Positions 6,449 through 11,343 of a DNA stretch of 11,343 bases are shown here, piece after piece. The notes beneath the pieces are model-generated. The model was given only the letters and a program-made list of their open reading frames with translations. It had not been told where the DNA came from and did not search any database. Positions within the stretch are counted from its first letter, which is position 1; the number at the start of each line of letters is the position of its first letter. Location: positions 1 through 11,343 of the forward strand of contig JAJAZH010000381.1 of the NCBI GenBank assembly GCA_026785815.1. The letters run 5' to 3'. The position numbers were made by a program, and so were the translations under genes. This DNA comes from Ramlibacter sp. GTDB lineage: Bacteria; Pseudomonadota; Gammaproteobacteria; Burkholderiales; Burkholderiaceae_C.

Positions 6449-6838
6449 ATGAAATTCAGGGCTTATATCGTCGAGGACAGCCCGGTGATTCGCGACAACC
6501 TGATCGAAACACTGAAGGAGCTGGCCCTGGTCGAACCGGTCGGTGTTTGCGATACCGAGCAGGAGGGCAAGCGTTGGCTGGCCCAGAACGACAGCGTCTG
6601 GGACCTGGCGATCGTCGACCTGTTTCTGCGTGAAGGCAGCGGCCTGAACATCCTCGAAGCCTGCCGCGACCGCAAGCCGAATCAGAAGATCATCGTGCTG
6701 AGCAACCACGCGACCAATGACGTGCGTTGGCGTTGCGCCCAGCTCGGCGCCGATGCGGTGTTCGACAAATCGACCGAAATCGATGCGCTGGTCGAGTACT
6801 GCATGACCGAACGCGGCAAGGTCGAGTCCTGCCAATGA
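6449..6838 (+). CDS. Stand-alone response regulator (CheY-like receiver domain only)
   Basis: A 129-residue protein made up of one receiver domain and no output domain. All phosphorelay residues are present: acidic pair Glu9-Asp10, phospho-acceptor Asp57 in DLAIVDLFLREGSG, Ser85 in IIVLSNHA, and Lys107 in VFDKS. It should accept phosphate from a histidine kinase and act through protein-protein contact or as a phosphorelay intermediate. No kinase lies in the window. The last 10-15 residues (CMTERGKVESCQ) extend slightly past the last receiver helix. It has its own Shine-Dalgarno and probably its own promoter. Its stop lies 11 bases from the stop of the convergent Na/Pi cotransporter-family gene. 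That arrangement does not by itself show shared function, although the partner has a PhoU-like domain. Confidence 0.92.
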   Translation: MKFRAYIVEDSPVIRDNLIETLKELALVEPVGVCDTEQEGKRWLAQNDSVWDLAIVDLFLREGSGLNILEACRDRKPNQKIIVLSNHATNDVRWRCAQLGADAVFDKSTEIDALVEYCMTERGKVESCQ

Positions 6839-6849
6839 GGCGCGGGACG

Positions 6850-8508
6850 TCAGTGCCGCTCGGCCAGCGGCATCTGGCGCAGCCGGCTGGGGGCCAAGGC
6901 GCCAGCCGAATCCAGGATCGGGTAGGCGATCGAGCAGATGTGCGAGTTGATGCGCTTGAGGTCACTGATCAGGTCGATATGGAGCGAGCTGGTCTCGATG
7001 CTCTGCACCGTGTTGCCGGTCAGCCGCACCAGGTGCGAAGCGGCGTAGGCCCGCTCCAGCTCCCCGAAGCGCATCTTTTCTTCCAGCAACTTCTGCGCGT
7101 CACGCACGTTGGCATTGAGGAACACGCTCATGCCGAGCCGCAGGTTGTCGCTCAGCCGGGCATGCAACTCGCAGATCTCCGCCATCCCGGCCTCTGAAAA
7201 ACTGCGGCCTTTCCTGATCTTCTTGTCTTCGATGTCCAGCAGGATGCGCTCGATGATGTCGGCGACCTGTTCCATGTTGATGGTGAAACTGATGATGTCG
7301 GTCCAGCGCCGGCTCTCGTCTTCGGTCAGGGCTTCGCGCGAGATCTTGGTCAGGTAGTACTTGATCGCAGAATAAAGTTCGTCGACCGAATCATCGAGCC
7401 TGCGCAGTTCTTCGGCCAGCCGCAAGTCGTTGTTCTTGATCACAGTGAGCATGCCCACCAGCATGGTCTCGACCAGGTCGGCCTGGTGCAGGGCTTCGCG
7501 CGCCGCGCACGAAATCGCCAGCGACGGCGTCGCCAGTGCCGATGGATCGAGATGGTGGGGCCGACCGGCAACCTGCTTCTTGACCGGTTTTGGCAGCCAG
7601 CGCATGAGCAGCGCCGCCACAGGCTGCGTGAGCCCGATGAACAGCACGGCGACCATCGCGTTGAATCCCAGGTGCGACAGGACGACCACCGTGGTCGCGT
7701 CACCGAGGTACGGCCGCACGAATTTCAGCCACAGGCCGATCATCGGCGCCGCGATCAGCACACCGACCAGCTTGAACATCAGGTTTCCCAGCGGCGCGTG
7801 CCGCGCTTCCACCGGTGAGCGCGCCGTGGTCAGCACGGCGAGAATGCCGCTGCCAAGGTTCGCGCCCAGCACCAGGCCAAGCGCGACGTCGAGCGGAACC
7901 ACACCGGACGCCGCGAGGGTCGCGGTCAGCAGCACGATCGCCAGGCTGGAATAAGAGATCACCGTTAGCAACGCGCCGACGAAGATTTCCAGCAACAGGT
8001 CGCTTGAGAGCGAAGCCAGCAGCGACTGGATCGCTGGCGCCTTGGTCAGCACTTCGGTGGCTTCGCTCACCAGCCGCAGCGCCAGCAGCATCAAGCCGAG
8101 GCCGATCAGCACGCGGCCGAAGCGGCCGGCCGGGCTGGACTGGCGCGAGATGAACAGCACCACGCCCAGGAAGATGAAAAGAGGCGACAGCCATGACAGA
8201 TCAAGCGAGAACACCACGGCCATCAGGCTGGTGCCGATGTCGGCACCGAGCAGTACGGCCAGTGCGAGCGGCAGCGCGACAAGTCCCTGGGCGACGAACG
8301 ACGAGACGATCAGGGCGGTCGCTGTGCTGGACTGCACCAGGGCGGTGACGCCGATGCCGGAGAGGGCGGCGGTGTAGCGATTGCTGATGCTGTGTGCCAG
8401 CACATGGCGGAGATTGGCGCCGAACACCCGCAGGATGCCGGTTCGAACGAGTTGGGTGCCCCAGACCAGCAGTGCGATCGCCGCCAGCAGATTCAACAGA
8501 TGCTTCAT
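6850..8508 (-). CDS. Na/Pi cotransporter family protein with C-terminal PhoU-like domain
   Basis: A 552-residue protein. Residues 1-305 hold two inverted Na/Pi-cotransport repeats: GIGVTALVQSSTATALIVSS (51-70) followed by LLGADIGTS, and LLTVISYSSLAIVLLTATLA (180-199) followed by LVLGANLGSG. Residues from about 330 to 535 are helical, charged and PhoU-like (two three-helix bundles; e.g. LAEELRRLDDSVDELYSAIK). This architecture matches bacterial NptA/YjbB-type carriers, which move phosphate with sodium or help export excess phosphate. The first repeat has the canonical QSS (59-61), whereas the second has YSS (186-188). The start is ATG 8508, with only a weak GAG ahead of it and a possible TATAGT -10 box read from 8525 to 8520. 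It lies 63 bases downstream of lspA on the same strand and could be co-transcribed or have its own promoter. Confidence 0.92.
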   Translation of the reverse strand: MKHLLNLLAAIALLVWGTQLVRTGILRVFGANLRHVLAHSISNRYTAALSGIGVTALVQSSTATALIVSSFVAQGLVALPLALAVLLGADIGTSLMAVVFSLDLSWLSPLFIFLGVVLFISRQSSPAGRFGRVLIGLGLMLLALRLVSEATEVLTKAPAIQSLLASLSSDLLLEIFVGALLTVISYSSLAIVLLTATLAASGVVPLDVALGLVLGANLGSGILAVLTTARSPVEARHAPLGNLMFKLVGVLIAAPMIGLWLKFVRPYLGDATTVVVLSHLGFNAMVAVLFIGLTQPVAALLMRWLPKPVKKQVAGRPHHLDPSALATPSLAISCAAREALHQADLVETMLVGMLTVIKNNDLRLAEELRRLDDSVDELYSAIKYYLTKISREALTEDESRRWTDIISFTINMEQVADIIERILLDIEDKKIRKGRSFSEAGMAEICELHARLSDNLRLGMSVFLNANVRDAQKLLEEKMRFGELERAYAASHLVRLTGNTVQSIETSSLHIDLISDLKRINSHICSIAYPILDSAGALAPSRLRQMPLAERH

Positions 8509-8572
8509 GTCTCGAAACGACTATACGCTTGACGCGTCGCAGAAAAACAGGCCGCTCCATCGCAGCGAGGCT

Positions 8573-9061
8573 TCATCGGGCGCGCCGGACCCGCAGCAGT
8601 TCGTCCAGGATCAGGCCCACGGCACCGATGGTAATGGTGGCGTCGGCGACATTGAAGGCGGGGAAATACCAGCCGGCCCAGTGGAACTGCAGGAAGTCCA
8701 CGACGTAGCCGTACAGCAGCCGGTCCACCACATTGCCGATCGCGCCGCCCAGGATGCACGCCAGCGAGAAACTGAACAGCTTCTGGCCGGGATGCGAGTG
8801 CAGCATCCAGACGATGAACACCGTCGCCACCACGCCGATGCCGGTGAACAGCCAGCGCTGCCAGCCGGATGCGCCGGCCAGGAACGAGAAGGCGGCGCCG
8901 GTGTTGTGGGCCCGGACGATGTTGAAGAAGCTGGTGATGAAAGTCGAGTCGCCCAACCGGTAGGAGCCGATGATCAGGATCTTGGTGAACTGGTCGGCGA
9001 TCAGGATGATGAGGGCCAGGCCCAGCCACGGCAGCATGCTGCCCGAAGAGGTCTTGGCCAT
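8573..9061 (-). CDS. lspA: Lipoprotein signal peptidase (signal peptidase II)
   Basis: A 162-residue inner-membrane aspartyl protease that removes signal peptides from diacylglyceryl-modified prolipoproteins. The four expected transmembrane segments are visible near residues 10-30, 68-88, 95-112 and 140-155. Conserved blocks are IADQFTK (21-27), FFNIVRAHNTGAAFS (45-59), GGAIGNVVDRL (105-115), VVDF with catalytic Asp122, and FNVADATI with catalytic Asp140. Length is normal for the family. Its ATG shares one base with the ileS stop (TGATG), the standard translational coupling of these genes. Two upstream in-frame starts inside ileS would add arginine-rich residues and are unlikely. The ileS-lspA order is widespread in proteobacteria; the next gene here is a Na/Pi cotransporter-family gene rather than the usual neighbours I would expect (coaBC or fkpB/ispH). 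Confidence 0.97.
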   Translation of the reverse strand: MAKTSSGSMLPWLGLALIILIADQFTKILIIGSYRLGDSTFITSFFNIVRAHNTGAAFSFLAGASGWQRWLFTGIGVVATVFIVWMLHSHPGQKLFSFSLACILGGAIGNVVDRLLYGYVVDFLQFHWAGWYFPAFNVADATITIGAVGLILDELLRVRRAR

Positions 9062-9063
9062 CA
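9059..9063 (-). promoter_or_regulatory. ileS stop / lspA start overlap (TGATG)
   Basis: Reading the - strand from 9063 to 9059 gives TGATG, with TGA ending ileS and ATG opening lspA. Only a weak GGGA stands ahead of it, so lspA translation probably depends on ribosomes finishing ileS. Confidence 0.7.
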
Positions 9064-11343
9064 CGCGAATTCCCGCGCTTCGCCGGCGCCGAACAGGTTG
9101 CTCACGCAACGGCCGCAGATCGTCGGGTGCGCCTCGTCGGCGCCAACGTCGGCCCGCCAGTGCCAGCAGCGGTCGCATTTTTCATCCTGCGCTGCGCTCA
9201 CCTTCACCGCCATGTTGTCACCTGCGACCACCGTCATCGACGAGGTGATGAAGACGAATTTCAGGTCGTCGCCCAGGCTGGCCAAGGCCGACCAGAGCTC
9301 GCCGTGGGTGGCCATCGGCACCGTCAGTTCGACGTTGGCCTGCAGCGACGAGCCGACCTGGCCCGCGGTCCGCAGCGCTTCGATCTCCTTGTTCACCAGC
9401 TCGCGCGCGGCGCGGATGCGGCTCCACTTCTCCAGCAGCGCCGGATCGGGCGTGCCGAGGTCGTGGTAGGTCTCGAAGAAGATCGACCGCGTGGCTTCGG
9501 CAGGCGACCTGTCGGTCGCGGCCCCGAACACCTGCCACGCTTCTTCGGCGGTGAAGCTGAGGAAGGGCGCCATCCAGCGCAGCATCGCATGGGTGATATT
9601 CCACAGCGCAGTCTGCGCGCTACGCCGCGCCAGCGATTTCGGTGCTGTGGTGTAGAGCCGGTCCTTCAACACGTCGAGATAGAACGCGCCGAGATCTTCG
9701 GAGCAGTACACCTGCAGCTTGGCCACCACCGGGTGGAACTCGTACACCTCGTAATGGGCCAGCACCTCGGCCTGGAACTGCGCCGCGCGCGCGAGCGCGT
9801 AGCGGTCGATTTCCAGCATCTCGTCAGGCCCGACCGCGTCCTTCACCGGATCGAAGTCGCTGACGTTGGCCAGCAGGAAGCGCAGGGTGTTGCGGATGCG
9901 CCGGTAGGAATCAACCACCCGCGCCAGGATCTTGTCGTCGCCAGCGATGTCGCCCGAATAGTCGGACGCGGCGACCCACAGCCGGATGATTTCCGCGCCC
10001 AGCTTCTGCGTCGTCACCTGCGGGTCGACCCCGTTGCCCTGCGACTTGCTCATCTTGTAGCCCCGCGCATCGACCGTGAAGCCGTGCGTCAGCAAGCCGC
10101 GATACGGCGCCCGGCCATACATCGCGCAAGCGGTCAGCAGCGAGGAGTGGAACCAGCCGCGATGCTGATCGTGGCCTTCGAGGTACAGGTCGGCCTCGGG
10201 GCCCGGAGCGCCCGTGCGACTGTCGATCTCCTGGTGACCGGCGCCCGGGTGCGAGACCTTCAGCACCGTGGTGTGGGTGGTGCCCGAATCGAACCAGACC
10301 TCCAGGATGTCGGTGCTCTTTGAATAGAGCGGCGCGTCCTGCGGGCCGAGGATGGACTCGCTGGTGGCCTTGCTCCAGGCCTCGATGCCGCCCTGCTCCA
10401 CCATGTCGGCCGCCAGATCCAGGATTTCCATCGTGCGCGGGTGCAACTCGCCGGAATCCTTGTGCAGGAAGAAGGGCAACGGCACGCCCCAGCTGCGCTG
10501 CCGGCTGATGCACCAGTCGGGCCGGCCGGCGATCATGTCGCGCAGGCGGGTGCGACCGTTCTCCGGGAAAAAGCCGGTCTCTTCGATCGCCGCCAGCGCC
10601 ATCTGGCGCAACGTGGCCGGCGCCTTGTCCCGGGTGAAGACGCCAACGCCCTCGTCCATCCGGATGAACCACTGGGCGGCGGCGCGGAAGATCACCGGCG
10701 TCTTGTGGCGCCAGCAATGCGGGTAGCTGTGGCTGATGGTCTCGGTGGCGAACAGCCGTCCCGCGCTCTTGAGCGTGTCGATGATGTTCGGCGCGGCCTT
10801 CCAGATGTGCTGGCCGCCGAACAGCGGGAAATCGCCCGCGTAGGCGCCATTGCCCTGCACCGGATTCAGGATGTCGTCATAGGCCATGCCATGCGCCACG
10901 CAGGAGTTGAAGTCGTCCACGCCATAGGCCGGAGACGAGTGGACGATGCCGGTGCCGTCCTGTGCCGTCGCATAGTCAGCCAGGTACACCGGCGACAGGC
11001 GGCGGTAACCGGGGTCGGTGTCGTACAAGGGATGGCGGAAGTTCAGCTGGCCCAACTGCTCGCCCTTGACTGTCGCCAAAACCGTGCCGGTCAGGTGATA
11101 GCGCTGCATGCAGCTTTCCACCAGCACCGATGCCAGCACCAGCAATCCGCGCTCGGTGTCGACCAGCGAGTAATCCAGCTCCGGATTCAGGTTGAGCGCC
11201 TGGTTGGCGGGGATGGTCCAGGCGGTCGTGGTCCAGATCACGATGAACACGGGTTTGTCCGCAACCGGTCGGGCCAGGCCGGTCGCAGCCAGTCCGAACG
11301 CCGACAGCACGGACGCCTTGTCGTCGGCCTCGAAGCCGACATC
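9061..11343 (-). CDS. ileS: Isoleucyl-tRNA synthetase, 5' part outside the window
   Basis: Charges tRNA(Ile) with isoleucine and edits misactivated valine. The 760 residues seen are the C-terminal four fifths of a protein usually about 940 long. The reading frame runs to the right edge (DVGFEADDK at the edge), so the HIGH motif and true start lie outside, and the GTG at 11310 is internal. The editing domain comes first, with WTTTAWTIPANQA and GTGIVHSSPAYGVDDF. Then come RPDWCISRQRSWGVP, DLYLEGHDQHRGWFHSS, and the KMSKS loop at 10042-10056 in GYKMSKSQGN. The C-terminal zinc finger has its four cysteines in CDRC and CGRC at 9106-9177, so this is the bacterial E. coli-like type. Compared with E. 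coli as remembered, about a dozen residues are inserted before DLYLEGHD (around SHPGAGHQEIDSRTG). The stop overlaps the lspA start. Confidence 0.97.
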   Translation of the reverse strand, partial: DVGFEADDKASVLSAFGLAATGLARPVADKPVFIVIWTTTAWTIPANQALNLNPELDYSLVDTERGLLVLASVLVESCMQRYHLTGTVLATVKGEQLGQLNFRHPLYDTDPGYRRLSPVYLADYATAQDGTGIVHSSPAYGVDDFNSCVAHGMAYDDILNPVQGNGAYAGDFPLFGGQHIWKAAPNIIDTLKSAGRLFATETISHSYPHCWRHKTPVIFRAAAQWFIRMDEGVGVFTRDKAPATLRQMALAAIEETGFFPENGRTRLRDMIAGRPDWCISRQRSWGVPLPFFLHKDSGELHPRTMEILDLAADMVEQGGIEAWSKATSESILGPQDAPLYSKSTDILEVWFDSGTTHTTVLKVSHPGAGHQEIDSRTGAPGPEADLYLEGHDQHRGWFHSSLLTACAMYGRAPYRGLLTHGFTVDARGYKMSKSQGNGVDPQVTTQKLGAEIIRLWVAASDYSGDIAGDDKILARVVDSYRRIRNTLRFLLANVSDFDPVKDAVGPDEMLEIDRYALARAAQFQAEVLAHYEVYEFHPVVAKLQVYCSEDLGAFYLDVLKDRLYTTAPKSLARRSAQTALWNITHAMLRWMAPFLSFTAEEAWQVFGAATDRSPAEATRSIFFETYHDLGTPDPALLEKWSRIRAARELVNKEIEALRTAGQVGSSLQANVELTVPMATHGELWSALASLGDDLKFVFITSSMTVVAGDNMAVKVSAAQDEKCDRCWHWRADVGADEAHPTICGRCVSNLFGAGEAREFA

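Noticed and set aside
5200..6450. A 416-codon open frame on the - strand opposite the quinone oxidoreductase
   Set aside because: Antisense shadow in GC-rich DNA, with no motif, no ribosome site and a His/Arg-rich composition.
8543..8567. Possible terminator after lspA (short CGCT/AGCG stem and five T on the - strand)
   Set aside because: The stem is only four to five pairs, the loop is seven bases, and the T run is five bases away from the stem. Too weak to call.
9127..10323. A 398-codon open frame on the + strand opposite ileS
   Set aside because: Shadow of ileS, whose catalytic and zinc motifs are unmistakable on the other strand.

Overview
The window is dense, high-GC proteobacterial chromosome carrying eleven protein-coding genes, with no RNA genes, insertion sequences, CRISPR arrays or phage genes that I could see. 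The visible isoleucyl-tRNA synthetase text, the ileS-lspA order and the secreted SH3/M48 gene pair resemble what I remember from Betaproteobacteria of the order Burkholderiales. That placement is an inference from memory, not a search result. No stretch longer than about 150 bases lacks a gene, and codon choice looks uniform, with strong G/C preference at third positions, so nothing points to a recent foreign island.

Left part (1-1825, + strand): the 5'-truncated end of a genuine formylglycine-generating enzyme with both catalytic cysteines, then a ten-helix EamA/DMT transporter with a TTG start. Next (1856-3429, - strand): a two-gene unit with an ATGA overlap, read from right to left. It encodes an exported SH3-domain protein followed by an exported M48 zinc protease, which probably act together in the periplasm. 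Divergent from it, with only 33 bases between start codons, is an unusual short-chain dehydrogenase-like protein (3463-4260, +). Its catalytic YxxxK motif reads SxxxR.

Middle part: a second EamA/DMT transporter (4304-5203, -) is divergent from a zeta-crystallin-type quinone oxidoreductase (5314-6297, +). The gap between them holds a perfect 7-1-7 inverted repeat. A stand-alone CheY-like receiver protein follows (6449-6838, +).

Right part (- strand): ileS (5' end outside the window) overlaps lspA as TGATG, then after 63 bases comes a Na/Pi cotransporter-family protein with a C-terminal PhoU-like domain. That gene ends 11 bases from the end of the response-regulator gene. IleS and LspA are housekeeping functions (isoleucine charging; lipoprotein signal peptide removal). 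The rest is mostly envelope, transport and redox accessory functions.

I do not see a coherent new multi-gene system. The most unusual points are the degenerate SDR active site, the true FGE with a short loop before its active site and no sulfatase in view, the SH3-M48 pair with an unexplained C-terminal block, and three convergent gene pairs with tiny gaps and no recognisable terminators.
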